A DNA stretch of 64,000 bases from Rhodoferax antarcticus ANT.BR (GTDB taxonomy: Bacteria > Pseudomonadota > Gammaproteobacteria > Burkholderiales > Burkholderiaceae_C): positions 214,952 to 278,951 of the forward strand of contig NZ_MSYM01000017.1 in NCBI RefSeq assembly GCF_001938565.1. The letters are read 5' to 3'. Position numbers and translations under genes: made by a program. Each line of letters starts with the position of its first letter. Position 1 is the first letter of the stretch. Of this stretch, positions 38,340 through 47,203 are shown one piece after another. The notes under the pieces are model-generated. The model saw only the letters and a list, made by a program, of their open reading frames with translations, was not told where the DNA came from and did no database searches.

Positions 38340-40307
38340 ATGACAATGGCGACACAAATTCTCAAAACAGACGAGCAAAAGGCGATTTGCGATTCCGAGC
38401 ACCCACTTCTTGTTGTCGAGGCCAATGCAGGTGCGGCAAAGACCACCACCGCAGCGATGAAAATCAATCAACTCATTGCAGAAGGCGTCGATCCAGGCAG
38501 GATCGTTGCCTTGTCGTTCAGCGCGCCAGGGGTCCAGGCCTACCGAGATGCATTCAAAAGGATTGGCATGTCGCTGGCAGCGGCCAAAGCGGTACAGGTT
38601 GGGACATTCGAGGATTTCTGTGCCTCATGGTTAATGCGGCTAGAGGGCCTTGAAGTCAAGCGGCCAACAAGGCCTGAGGAAGTGCGTGCATTTGTGCTTG
38701 CCGCCATCCCTGGCGCAAGAGTTTGGGCGTCAGACCGATTCAATTTGGAACTGTCCATTGAAGGGAGTGGCGAATTGGCCGTGGAGGGCTTGCTTTATGA
38801 GTTTGGCGAGATCAAGGGTTCCATGCAGCTGCTGCGTCAAGGCGAGTACTTTCAAATCTCGCCTGAATGTGCCGTTGAAATTGGTCGCAGTTTCACAACC
38901 TTGGCGATCTATAGGGCTTATGAAAAGCAACGCTGCGTCAGCGTTGACGCCGATAGCGAGCAGACGAAATTTCGGTATTCTGGAGATGCCACCTACGATC
39001 TAGCCCGTATCCTTGAGGCCGATGACCCTTGCTTTACCTGGGAGACAAATCCACTGCGGCTAGGTCTACAAGCTGTGTTCCTGGACGAAATGCACGACAC
39101 AAACTGGGCTATGTTTACAGTGTTGAAACAGTTGCTGCAGTTCAACCAAGGAGCGAGCTTTTTGGGGGTTGGCGATCGTGACCAGGTCATTCATGCGCAA
39201 CATGGCGCTGACGCCTACTTCATGGGCGAAGGGTTCGATACATACATTGGGAAACCCGAGCGACTGCCATTGACGGAGTCCTATCGATTTGGGGGCGCAA
39301 TCTCACAACCGCTGGCAGGATTTTCAGCGAAAAACTATGCAGCCAATCGCGCGCACATTTCCAGGGTGGAGGTCAAGAAAACCGGGTCAGCACTTGACGT
39401 TCTGGCCTTGATCAACCATGCAATGACGGCACGCCCTGGTTTACAACCGGATTCACCAAAATCCCAACTTGCGGTTTTGCTGCGCAATCCAAGTGCCTCC
39501 GTTGAACTGGAGCACGCCCTGCGCGAGCGCTGCATACGCTACCAAACCATTGATTTCACAACATACTTGGAACGATCCGAAGTTCTGTTTGTACGCTTGT
39601 TGCTTGGATGGGCGGTGGGGCTGCAGGAACCCTTCAGGACAGGTATCGATGCCCTCGCCAAACGCGCTACTTGGGCGTTCCTCAGCGCCAACGCCTCGGT
39701 CACCGCAGAGGAACAGACCGAAAAATCGCTGAAGGTGAATGGGGCATCTCTTAAACACTTCCTCGAATATATGTTGCCCGATGCTTTGGGCATCAACGAT
39801 CCAAGAGCCACAAGATATTTGTACACCTCGGTTGACGACGCCGTGCGCAGGCGAATTTGCAAGGCTATCGATTTGGCAGCCTCCGATGACATCCATTGTC
39901 TAGCAGGCGTGTTTGACTTTCTGGACATTGGTAATTTGGCGCGCCGTGTCTATGTCAAAGAACAAGAGGCTGAGGATGCAAGAGCTTCAGTGACGGGACT
40001 CCTGAAAGCCAGTGAAAAGTATGTTTCGATCAGCCAATTTATGCGCAGCCTTATGGCGCATGACTATGAAGCACGTGCAGCCAGATTTGCGGGAGATCGA
40101 ATCATTCTGTCGAGTATTGAGGCCGTAAAAGGACTTGAGTTTGAACACGTCATCGTTCCTGACGTTAACGCGACAGATTTTGATGGCGACAGCAGGGATG
40201 AACGTAACCTCTTCTACGTGGCCGCATCCCGCGCAAAAACAATGCTGACGCTGACCTACCGTGCGGGCCATCCAAGCAGCTATCTTCGCCACTTTGAGTC
40301 AAACTGA
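38340..40307 (+). CDS. UvrD/PcrA-like superfamily 1 helicase, solitary
   Basis: About 655 residues from MTMATQILKTDEQKAICDSE; an in-frame ATG lies 39 codons earlier, but the first 39 residues lack family similarity. SF1A helicase motifs in order: I (VEANAGAAKTTTAAMKIN, a variant Walker A), II (FLDEMHDTNWA, DEMHD for the usual DEAQD), III (LGVGDRDQVIHAQHGADAYF), IV (LPLTESYRFGGAISQPLAGF), V (VKGLEFEHVIVPDVNATDF), VI (LFYVAASRAKTMLTLTY). No nuclease or other domain is recognisable. It starts 200 bases from the broken dehydrogenase, and its codon use is more AT-rich than its neighbours, suggesting transfer. Role unknown. Confidence 0.85.
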   Translation: MTMATQILKTDEQKAICDSEHPLLVVEANAGAAKTTTAAMKINQLIAEGVDPGRIVALSFSAPGVQAYRDAFKRIGMSLAAAKAVQVGTFEDFCASWLMRLEGLEVKRPTRPEEVRAFVLAAIPGARVWASDRFNLELSIEGSGELAVEGLLYEFGEIKGSMQLLRQGEYFQISPECAVEIGRSFTTLAIYRAYEKQRCVSVDADSEQTKFRYSGDATYDLARILEADDPCFTWETNPLRLGLQAVFLDEMHDTNWAMFTVLKQLLQFNQGASFLGVGDRDQVIHAQHGADAYFMGEGFDTYIGKPERLPLTESYRFGGAISQPLAGFSAKNYAANRAHISRVEVKKTGSALDVLALINHAMTARPGLQPDSPKSQLAVLLRNPSASVELEHALRERCIRYQTIDFTTYLERSEVLFVRLLLGWAVGLQEPFRTGIDALAKRATWAFLSANASVTAEEQTEKSLKVNGASLKHFLEYMLPDALGINDPRATRYLYTSVDDAVRRRICKAIDLAASDDIHCLAGVFDFLDIGNLARRVYVKEQEAEDARASVTGLLKASEKYVSISQFMRSLMAHDYEARAARFAGDRIILSSIEAVKGLEFEHVIVPDVNATDFDGDSRDERNLFYVAASRAKTMLTLTYRAGHPSSYLRHFESN

Positions 40308-40405
40308 GCGCGCTTGACCTGGCCGCTCTGCCAGCAAGACCGTGAAAGCCCTGGGTCTTCAACGGGCAAGCCAGGTTCACCGACAAGAATAATGCGTGAA
40401 CTGCC

Positions 40406-40972
40406 TCACTTCACTTTGGCACGAATCTCCGGCAAGGCCTTTTGCAGGTAATAGACCATCGACCAGATCGTCATGATGGCGGCGATCCAGATCAGCCAGA
40501 CACCCCAGACATGGGTATTGATGACCCCGAACAACATGCCATCAAACAGCAGGAACGGAATCGCCACCATTTGTGCGGTGGTTTTGAGCTTGCCGATCAT
40601 GTGTACCGCCACGCTGCGCGAGGCGCCAATCTGCGCCATCCACTCGCGCAGTGCCGAGATGGCAATTTCGCGGCCAATGATGATCAGCCCGACAAACACA
40701 TCGGCCCGGCCCAGGTGAACCAGCACCAGTACGCAGGCACACACCAAAAATTTGTCGGCCACCGGGTCGAGAAACGCGCCAAAGGCCGAGACCTGATTGA
40801 GCTTGCGCGCCAGATAGCCGTCAAGCCAGTCGGTGGCGGCAAACACCACAAACATGATGGTGGCGATTTCGTTGCGATGCGCCTGCTCCAGGGGCAAATA
40901 GAACACGCCAACAATCAGCGGGATGGCCGCAATACGCGCCCAGGTCATGAGGGTTGGAATGGTCCAGAACAT
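40406..40972 (-). CDS. pgsA: CDP-diacylglycerol-glycerol-3-phosphate phosphatidyltransferase
   Basis: Membrane enzyme making phosphatidylglycerol phosphate, the first committed step to phosphatidylglycerol and cardiolipin. 188 residues with several helices and the CDP-alcohol phosphotransferase motif ATDWLDGYLARKLNQVSAFG, then AFLDPVADKFLV (DG-AR...G...D...D). I start at MFWTIPTLMTWAR (40972), the usual N-terminus. It lies 132 bases downstream of uvrC on the same strand. Confidence 0.96.
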   Translation of the reverse strand: MFWTIPTLMTWARIAAIPLIVGVFYLPLEQAHRNEIATIMFVVFAATDWLDGYLARKLNQVSAFGAFLDPVADKFLVCACVLVLVHLGRADVFVGLIIIGREIAISALREWMAQIGASRSVAVHMIGKLKTTAQMVAIPFLLFDGMLFGVINTHVWGVWLIWIAAIMTIWSMVYYLQKALPEIRAKVK

Positions 40973-41104
40973 AGGGTAATTGTGGCATGCAGCCATGTGC
41001 CTTTAGTCACACCGTTCTGCACATGCGCAGCTTGCCAATCCAGTGGCAAGAAGCCTGCACCGAACGCCTGGCACTGGCGGCAGCCTTGGCCTTGACCGAA
41101 TCCT

Positions 41105-43144
41105 TCAATGCAGTGCCCGGTAAATCTGTTCGGCCAATTCGTGTGAAATGCCCTCGACTGTTGCAATGTCGTCAGCTGACGCCAGTGCCACGCCGCGCAC
41201 GCCGCCAAAGCGCTGCAACAAGCGGGCGCGCCGTTTGGGGCCAATGCCCGGGATTTCTTCCAGCCGTCCGCCATCCATGCGCACCTTGGCACGCGCCGCC
41301 CGCATGCCGGTGATGGCAAAACGGTGCGCCTCGTCGCGGATCTGCGCCACCAGCATCAGCGCGGCCGAATCCTTGCCTAGGTAAACCTTCTCGCGCCCGT
41401 CGGCAAACACCAGCTCTTCCAGGCCAATGCGCCTGCCCTCGCCTTTTTCCACGCCCACAATCAGCGACAGGTCCAGCCCCAGTTGCGTAAACACCTCGCG
41501 CGCCATGCTGACCTGGCCTTTGCCGCCATCGACCAGCACCAGATCCGGCAGGCGACCCGTGCCTGGCGGGGTTTCGCCGCTGCGTTTGGCCTCCTGCAAC
41601 ACCTCGGCGAGTTTGCTGTAGCGGCGCAGCAGCACCTGGCGCATGGCGGCGTAGTCGTCGCCGGGGGTGATGTCGGTGATCTTGTAGCGCCGGTATTCGG
41701 CGTTTTGCATTTTGTGGTGGTGAAACACCACGCAAGACGCCTGGGTTGACTCACCGGCGGTATGCGAGATGTCAAAACACTCGATGCGCAGTTCGTCCTG
41801 GTTGTCGATGAGCAGGTCCAGCGCCTCAACCAGCGCGCGGGTGCGCGCCTGCTGCGAGCCTTCTTCGGACAGCAGCCGGGCCAGCTGCAGGTTGGCATTG
41901 GTCTGCGCCATTTCCTGCCAGACACGGCGCTGGCCGCGCGGGTGGTGCTCGGCGCTGACCTTGACGCCAGTTTGCAAAATCAGGGCCTGCAGCAACCCCT
42001 TGTCTACCGGGTTGCTCACCACCAGCGATGGCGGCACCGGCACATTCAGGTAGTGCTGGGCGATGAAGGCGTCCAGAATTTGCGACTCCACCGAGCGCCG
42101 CGGCGTGCCGTCGTCTTCCACATCCATGCCCGCGCCATCCAGCACCTGCACCGGAAAGTAGGGCCGGTCGCCCAGATGCCGCCCGCCACGCACCATGGCC
42201 AGGTTCACGCAGGCACGACCGCCCTGCACTTTCACCGCCAGAATGTCCACGTCACGGTCACTCACGTTGTCTACCGACTGCTGGTGCAACACGTTGGACA
42301 GCGCCGCTACCTGGTTGCGCAACTCGGCGGCCTGCTCGAATTCAAGTTTGTCGGCGTGCGCCATCATGCGTTTTTCCAGCTCAAGCATCACCTCTTGGGC
42401 GTCACCATTTAAAAAGCGCTCGGCATCCGCCACATCCTGCGCATAAGCAGTGGGCGAGATATGCCCCACGCACGGGCCCGAGCAGCGCTTGATCTGGTAC
42501 AGCAAGCACGGCCGGGTGCGGTTGCTGAACACGCTGTCTTCACAGGTGCGCAGTTTGAACACTTTTTGCATCAGCAAAATCGCCTCTTTCACCGCCCAGG
42601 CGCTTGGGTAGGGGCCGTAGTAGCGGTTCTTTTTTTCCACCGCACCACGGTAATAAGACACCAGGGGAAACCAGTCGGCGTTCATTCTGACGCCCGGCGT
42701 TTGAGTGCTTAATTGGCCTGTAGCCCTTATGGGTAAAGCGCTGACAGCTATCTCTTTTGTATCGCTTGACAACGGTGCAGGTGCGCTGATTTTCAAATAC
42801 GGGTAACTCTTGTCGTCCCGAAACAGAATGTTGTACTTGGGGCTGAGCGTCTTGATGAGGTTGTTTTCCAGCAGCAGCGCTTCTGCCTCGGAGCGCACCA
42901 CGGTCGTCTCAAGCCGGACGATTTTGCTCACCATGTGGCCGATGCGCGTGCCGCCATGGTTCTTCTGGAAATAGCTCGACACGCGCTTTTTCAGGTTGAT
43001 CGCCTTGCCCACATAGAGTACCTGGCCCTGCGCGTCAAAGTAGCGGTACACGCCCGGCAACGCGGGCAGGCTGGCCACGTCGCTGAGCAACTGTTCGGGG
43101 TGCGCGCTCTCAGGCGACGTGGGAATTTCAGGCAGATCAGACAT
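41105..43144 (-). CDS. uvrC: Excinuclease ABC subunit C, carrying a repeat insertion
   Basis: Makes both incisions of nucleotide excision repair. 679 residues, about 40 longer than usual. N-terminal GIY-YIG domain ([20 protein letters not shown]), a cysteine-rich [16 protein letters not shown], a UvrB-binding segment ([20 protein letters not shown]), the RNase H-like domain ([33 protein letters not shown]) and C-terminal HhH motifs ([19 protein letters not shown]). Residues about 125-145 ([20 protein letters not shown]) have no family counterpart and are encoded by a dispersed repeat copy kept in frame. Confidence 0.96.
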   Translation of the reverse strand: MSDLPEIPTSPESAHPEQLLSDVASLPALPGVYRYFDAQGQVLYVGKAINLKKRVSSYFQKNHGGTRIGHMVSKIVRLETTVVRSEAEALLLENNLIKTLSPKYNILFRDDKSYPYLKISAPAPLSSDTKEIAVSALPIRATGQLSTQTPGVRMNADWFPLVSYYRGAVEKKNRYYGPYPSAWAVKEAILLMQKVFKLRTCEDSVFSNRTRPCLLYQIKRCSGPCVGHISPTAYAQDVADAERFLNGDAQEVMLELEKRMMAHADKLEFEQAAELRNQVAALSNVLHQQSVDNVSDRDVDILAVKVQGGRACVNLAMVRGGRHLGDRPYFPVQVLDGAGMDVEDDGTPRRSVESQILDAFIAQHYLNVPVPPSLVVSNPVDKGLLQALILQTGVKVSAEHHPRGQRRVWQEMAQTNANLQLARLLSEEGSQQARTRALVEALDLLIDNQDELRIECFDISHTAGESTQASCVVFHHHKMQNAEYRRYKITDITPGDDYAAMRQVLLRRYSKLAEVLQEAKRSGETPPGTGRLPDLVLVDGGKGQVSMAREVFTQLGLDLSLIVGVEKGEGRRIGLEELVFADGREKVYLGKDSAALMLVAQIRDEAHRFAITGMRAARAKVRMDGGRLEEIPGIGPKRRARLLQRFGGVRGVALASADDIATVEGISHELAEQIYRALH
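42711..42770 (+). repeat. Dispersed repeat copy 5, inside uvrC
   Basis: CCTGTAGCCCTTATGGGTAA, AGCGCTGACAGCTATCTC and TTTTGTATC follow the pattern of the intergenic copies. It lies between the GIY-YIG domain and the [20 protein letters not shown] segment and keeps the uvrC frame open. Confidence 0.75.
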
Positions 43145-43171
43145 AGGCCGCTATTGTGGACAATCCTGGCC

Positions 43172-44308
43172 ATGCATCAGCCCCCTGTTCCCCCCAAATT
43201 GCGATGGGATATTTTTTGCCGTGTGATTGACAACTTTGGCGACATTGGCGTGTGCTGGCGGCTATGCGTGAACCTGGCGCAGCGCGGCCAAACCGTGCGT
43301 CTGTGGGTAGATGATCTGTCAGCCCTGGCCTGGATGGCTCCCTTTGGCGCGCCCGACGTACAGGTGCTGGCCTGGACCACGCCCTTCAGTGGCCATGACG
43401 TGACACCTGGCGATGTGCTGGTAGAAGCCTTCGGCTGCGACATTGATCCTGAATTCATAGCTTCTTACGCAGACTGCATAAGGGCTAGAGGTAGAAAATG
43501 CTTATGGATTAACCTGGAATACCTCACCGCTGAAAGGTATGCCGAACGCTGCCACGGCCTGCCCTCGCCCCTGATGAGCGGCCCTGGCAAGGGTCTGATC
43601 AAACATTTTTTCTACCCCGGCTTCACCGTTGACACCGGCGGCTTGCTGCACGAAGCTGACCTGCTGCCAAGGCAAGCCCGCTTTGAGCGCGCCGCCTGGC
43701 TGGCGCAGCAGAGGATCTGCTGGCAGGGCCAGCGCCTGATCTCGCTGTTTTGTTACGAGCCCACTGCCTTGCCCGCGTTTTTGCGCGCACTCGCAGCCGA
43801 TGACCTGCCCACTTTGCTGCTGGTGACTGCCGGGCGGGCCAGCGCTGCGGTGTGCCAGATCATTCATAACGAAATCAGCCTCCAGCCCTTATCTGATAAG
43901 CGCCAGCAGCTATCTATTTCATATCTTCCTGCCTTGACGCAAACCGACTTCGACCACCTACTGTGGGCCTGCGACCTGAATTTTGTGCGTGGTGAAGACT
44001 CACTGGCGCGCGCGCTGTGGGCGGGCAAACCCTTCATCTGGCAGCTTTACCCGCAGGACGACGACGCACACCACGCCAAGCTGCAGGCGTTTCTGGATTG
44101 GCTGCAAGCACCGCCGTCGCTGCGCCACGCCCATGAGGTGTGGAATGGTTTGCCAAACCGTGCGCCACCGACCACTGAGCAACCTCTTATCAGTGATGCG
44201 CTGCTGCAAAGCTGGCAGGCCACATTCACCCAAGCTCAGCAAACGCTACAACAACAACGTGATCTGACCAGCCAGTTGCTCGATTTTGTGGCGAAAAAAA
44301 ACCATTAA
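43172..44308 (+). CDS. earP: EF-P arginine rhamnosyltransferase EarP, with two repeat insertions
   Basis: Transfers rhamnose from dTDP-rhamnose to arginine 32 of EF-P, relieving polyproline stalling. 378 residues from MHQPPVPPKLRWDIFCRVID; the family's NFGDIGVCWRLCVNLAQRG is at the N-terminus, WINLEYLTAERYAERCHGLP in the middle and ARALWAGKPFIWQLYPQDDD, the nucleotide-sugar region, towards the C-terminus. Repeat copies encode IASYADCIRARGRKCL (near residues 95-110) and EISLQPLSDKRQQLSISY (near 235-252). efp follows 91 bases later on the same strand. Confidence 0.92.
   Translation: MHQPPVPPKLRWDIFCRVIDNFGDIGVCWRLCVNLAQRGQTVRLWVDDLSALAWMAPFGAPDVQVLAWTTPFSGHDVTPGDVLVEAFGCDIDPEFIASYADCIRARGRKCLWINLEYLTAERYAERCHGLPSPLMSGPGKGLIKHFFYPGFTVDTGGLLHEADLLPRQARFERAAWLAQQRICWQGQRLISLFCYEPTALPAFLRALAADDLPTLLLVTAGRASAAVCQIIHNEISLQPLSDKRQQLSISYLPALTQTDFDHLLWACDLNFVRGEDSLARALWAGKPFIWQLYPQDDDAHHAKLQAFLDWLQAPPSLRHAHEVWNGLPNRAPPTTEQPLISDALLQSWQATFTQAQQTLQQQRDLTSQLLDFVAKKNH
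43456..43500 (-). repeat. Dispersed repeat copy 6, inside earP
   Basis: The minus strand reads CCTCTAGCCCTTATGCAGTC then TGCGTAAGAAGCTAT, the repeat core and its AGCTAT end. It is kept in frame with earP. Confidence 0.75.
43876..43927 (+). repeat. Dispersed repeat copy 7, inside earP
   Basis: CCTCCAGCCCTTATCTGATA, AGCGCCAGCAGCTATC and TATTTCATATC, in the opposite orientation to copy 6. It is also kept in frame, encoding a segment absent from typical EarP. Confidence 0.75.
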
Positions 44309-44399
44309 AATAGCGGGCTTTGCGGCGTGTGGTCGATTTTCATCGAGTGCTTCAGCCGCCCTCGCCGCCAGATGCGCGGCCTAACTTCACTCTCTGATT

Positions 44400-44954
44400 A
44401 TGAAAATCGCTCAAGAAATTCGTGCTGGCAACGTTGTCATGCAAGGAAAAGACCCGATGGTCGTCCTGAAAACCGAATACGCCCGAGGCGGCCGAGGCGC
44501 TGCTACTGTGCGCATGAAGCTCAAAAGCCTGATAGCCAACTTCGGCACCGAAGTGGTTTTCCGGGCCGACGACAAGATGGACCAAGTCATCCTGGACAAG
44601 AAGGATTGCACCTACTCCTACTTTGCCGACCCGATGTATGTGTGCATGGACGCCGAGTTCAACCAGTACGAAGTCGAAGCCGAAAACATGGGCGACTCGC
44701 TGAACTACCTGGAAGATGGCATGGAAATCGAAGTGGTGTTCTACGACGGCAAGGCCATTTCGGTCGAGCTGCCCACCACCGTGGTGCGTGAAATCACCTG
44801 GACCGAGCCCGCTGTCAAGGGCGACACATCAGGCAAGGTCTTGAAGCCCGCCAAGCTCGCCACCGGTTTTGATATTGGTGTGCCGATTTTTGTGGCGCAA
44901 GGCGACAAGGTCGAAATCGACACCCGCACCGGTGAGTATCGCAAGCGCGTCTAA
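44400..44954 (+). CDS. efp: Elongation factor P
   Basis: Translation factor that rescues ribosomes stalled at proline runs. 184 residues, standard length, starting [20 protein letters not shown]. The loop [19 protein letters not shown] puts an arginine at position 32, the residue rhamnosylated by EarP in homologs, instead of the lysine used with EpmA. That agrees with earP immediately upstream. C-terminal [20 protein letters not shown] and [11 protein letters not shown] are typical. Confidence 0.97.
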   Translation: MKIAQEIRAGNVVMQGKDPMVVLKTEYARGGRGAATVRMKLKSLIANFGTEVVFRADDKMDQVILDKKDCTYSYFADPMYVCMDAEFNQYEVEAENMGDSLNYLEDGMEIEVVFYDGKAISVELPTTVVREITWTEPAVKGDTSGKVLKPAKLATGFDIGVPIFVAQGDKVEIDTRTGEYRKRV

Positions 44955-44983
44955 TCGACGCCAAAGGTGTTCACCGCCAATCA

Positions 44984-45014
44984 AAGGGCCTCACACGGTG
45001 AGGCCCTTTTTTTT
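44984..45014 (+). terminator. Intrinsic terminator after efp
   Basis: GGGCCTCAC-ACG-GTGAGGCCC followed by eight T. It closes the earP-efp unit 29 bases after the efp stop. Confidence 0.92.
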
Positions 45015-45045
45015 GCCCACTTCAATCCTCACATAAAGCGTGCCC

Positions 45046-45921
45046 ATGGAACACAACCAAGATCTCCCCCAAGCCCTGAGCGTACCCAAGCTGGCCGACG
45101 CGCTGGCCGATTTACTCAAACAACCGGCCGATGCGCCGGGCATGAGCCCCAATGCCTACAGATTAGCCTTTGCTGACCCTGAGTTCTTGCTGCGCCGTGA
45201 AACACGCGGCATGCGACTCCAGTTGGAAATGCTCAAGCCCGACCTCAACCAGCGCGAACAAGGCGTGGACCAAACGGTGGTGGTGTTTGGCAGTGCGCGA
45301 TTTCCCTCGCCCGAGACCGCCCAGACAAGCATGCAAGCCGCCCAGGCCAGCGGCAACCCGGCAGCCATCAAACTGGCCGAACGCCACTTGCGCAACGCCC
45401 GGTATTACGACCAGGCCAGGTTATTTGCCCGGCTCGTGGCCGAGTACAGCGAAGGCATGCATGCAAAGGACAAGCTGCACATTTGCACCGGCGGTGGTCC
45501 AGGCATCATGGAAGCCGCTAACCGCGGCGCGCATGAACTCGGCGCCCCCACCGTGGGGCTGAACATCGCCCTGCCGCACGAGCAAAGCGCCAACCCCTAT
45601 GTCACACCGGCCTTGAGCTTCAAGTTTCACTACTTTGCCTTGCGCAAGATGCACTTCATGATGCGTGCCAAGGCGCTTGTAGCTTTCCCAGGTGGGTTTG
45701 GCACGTTGGACGAACTGTTTGAAGTGATGACCCTGGTGCAAACCCGCAAATCGCAGCCCGTGCCCATCGTGCTGTTTGGCAGCGAGTATTGGGACCGCCT
45801 GCTCAACATGGAAGTGATGGTCGAGGAAGGCGTGATCTCCCCCGAAGACATGGACTTGTTTCACTTGGTGGATACGCCCGACGCCGCCTGGGAGGTGATC
45901 CGGCGCTTTTACGCGCTGTAA
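45046..45921 (+). CDS. LOG family protein (TIGR00730 type)
   Basis: 291 residues with the LOG/lysine-decarboxylase-like signature: GGGPGIMEAANRGAHELG and the PGGxGTxxE motif in VAFPGGFGTLDELFEVMTLV. Homologs include cytokinin-activating phosphoribohydrolases, but many bacterial members act as nucleotide 5'-monophosphate N-glycosidases; the substrate here is unknown. An N-terminal extension of about 80 residues before VVVFGSARFPSPE places it in the longer subgroup. I use the ATG at 45046; a GTG two codons earlier is possible. Confidence 0.85.
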   Translation: MEHNQDLPQALSVPKLADALADLLKQPADAPGMSPNAYRLAFADPEFLLRRETRGMRLQLEMLKPDLNQREQGVDQTVVVFGSARFPSPETAQTSMQAAQASGNPAAIKLAERHLRNARYYDQARLFARLVAEYSEGMHAKDKLHICTGGGPGIMEAANRGAHELGAPTVGLNIALPHEQSANPYVTPALSFKFHYFALRKMHFMMRAKALVAFPGGFGTLDELFEVMTLVQTRKSQPVPIVLFGSEYWDRLLNMEVMVEEGVISPEDMDLFHLVDTPDAAWEVIRRFYAL

Positions 45922-45928
45922 GCCTTGA

Positions 45929-47203
45929 TCACTTTGCCGTGGCCGACCCGGCGCGAACCGTGGGCGGTGGCCGCAGCCGCCAGGCAGAGCGGGTGCCCAG
46001 GGCAACAGCGCCACCAACGGTCCAAAACACCAGCGACACCCCCATCACCGCGCCCGCGGTGCCAAACAGCAGCGGCATCAGCACGCTGGAGGCATTGATG
46101 GCCATCAGCCGAAAGCCCAGCGCCTCGCCATGGCGCGCCTCAGGCGTGATCTGGTGCAAGGTGCTCATGATCATCGGCTGCACCGAACCCAGTGCCAGAC
46201 CCAGCAAAACCGAACACACGCCCATGGCCAGCGCCGTCTGCATGAACGGGTATGTCGCAAACAGCAGCGCAGTGCTCACCATGGCACCGGTCACCACCAC
46301 CCACTCTTTGGCGTGCGCCGCCAGCAGCGGTATCGCGACCCTGACCACGGTCGCCGCCAGCGCAAAGCCGCCCAGAATCGCACCAATGCTCGACGCGCTT
46401 AAGCCGCGCTCATGCCCCAGCACTGGCACGATAAAGGTGTGCACATCCCAGCAAGACGACAGCAGCCAGTTCACCAGCAGCAGGCGGCGCATCATCGGCT
46501 GGCGCAGCAAATCCCAGGCGCGGCCTTTTTTCTCACCACTTTTTTTCACCACCGGCGGCAGTTCGCGGGTATGGCGCACCCAAGCCCAGGTCATCAGCGG
46601 GAAAGTGGCCAGGCAAAAAAACGCCAGCCGAAAGCCGCCCAGATCAATCAGCAGCCCAGCGGTCAGCGGCCCGACAAAATTCGCCAGCGCCGGGCCAATT
46701 GACAACCAGCTGAACATCGACTTGAGCTGCACGGTGTTTTGTGCCGAGCGCCCCACATAACGTTGCAGGCTGATGGAGGCCCCGCCCATGGCGCCACCGG
46801 TCATCAGCGCGCTCAGGCACAGCACCGGAAACACCGGAAAGACACAGGCCAGTGCGGCACCGCTGCTGGCCACCATCACCGCCAGGCCCACCGGCCGCTT
46901 GAACCCGTGACGATCCGCAAAACGCCCGGCGGGCAAGGCCAGAAACACCTGCGTCAAAGCAAAAAGGGACAGCAGAAAACCCACCGCCAGCGGGCTGTAG
47001 CCCTCGCGCAGCGCCATCAAGGGTGCGGCCATGCGCATGCCGGCCATGCAGGCGTGCAGGCTGATGTGCCCGGCAATCAGCCGAAACAGTCCCCATTGGC
47101 TCAAGCCCGGTGGAAACGCTGCGTTGGCTGCAGCGGGCGTGGGTGGCAGCGCCGAAGCGTGCGGCGTTTCGGGCTTGTGCGGGGGCAGGTCAGGCGGATT
47201 CAC
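45929..47203 (-). CDS. Major facilitator superfamily transporter
   Basis: 424-residue membrane protein with about 12 helices after a Pro/Ala-rich, probably disordered N-terminus (MNPPDLPPHKPETPHASALP). The loop 2-3 MFS motif is present as AGRFADRHGFKRPVG, and the middle loop is basic (VVKKSGEKKGRAWDLLRQPM). The family resembles drug or metabolite exporters, but substrate is unknown. Its ATG overlaps the rmuC stop (4 bases, ATGA), so it is translationally coupled to rmuC. It converges on the LOG gene with only 7 bases between stops. Confidence 0.85.
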   Translation of the reverse strand: MNPPDLPPHKPETPHASALPPTPAAANAAFPPGLSQWGLFRLIAGHISLHACMAGMRMAAPLMALREGYSPLAVGFLLSLFALTQVFLALPAGRFADRHGFKRPVGLAVMVASSGAALACVFPVFPVLCLSALMTGGAMGGASISLQRYVGRSAQNTVQLKSMFSWLSIGPALANFVGPLTAGLLIDLGGFRLAFFCLATFPLMTWAWVRHTRELPPVVKKSGEKKGRAWDLLRQPMMRRLLLVNWLLSSCWDVHTFIVPVLGHERGLSASSIGAILGGFALAATVVRVAIPLLAAHAKEWVVVTGAMVSTALLFATYPFMQTALAMGVCSVLLGLALGSVQPMIMSTLHQITPEARHGEALGFRLMAINASSVLMPLLFGTAGAVMGVSLVFWTVGGAVALGTRSAWRLRPPPTVRAGSATAK

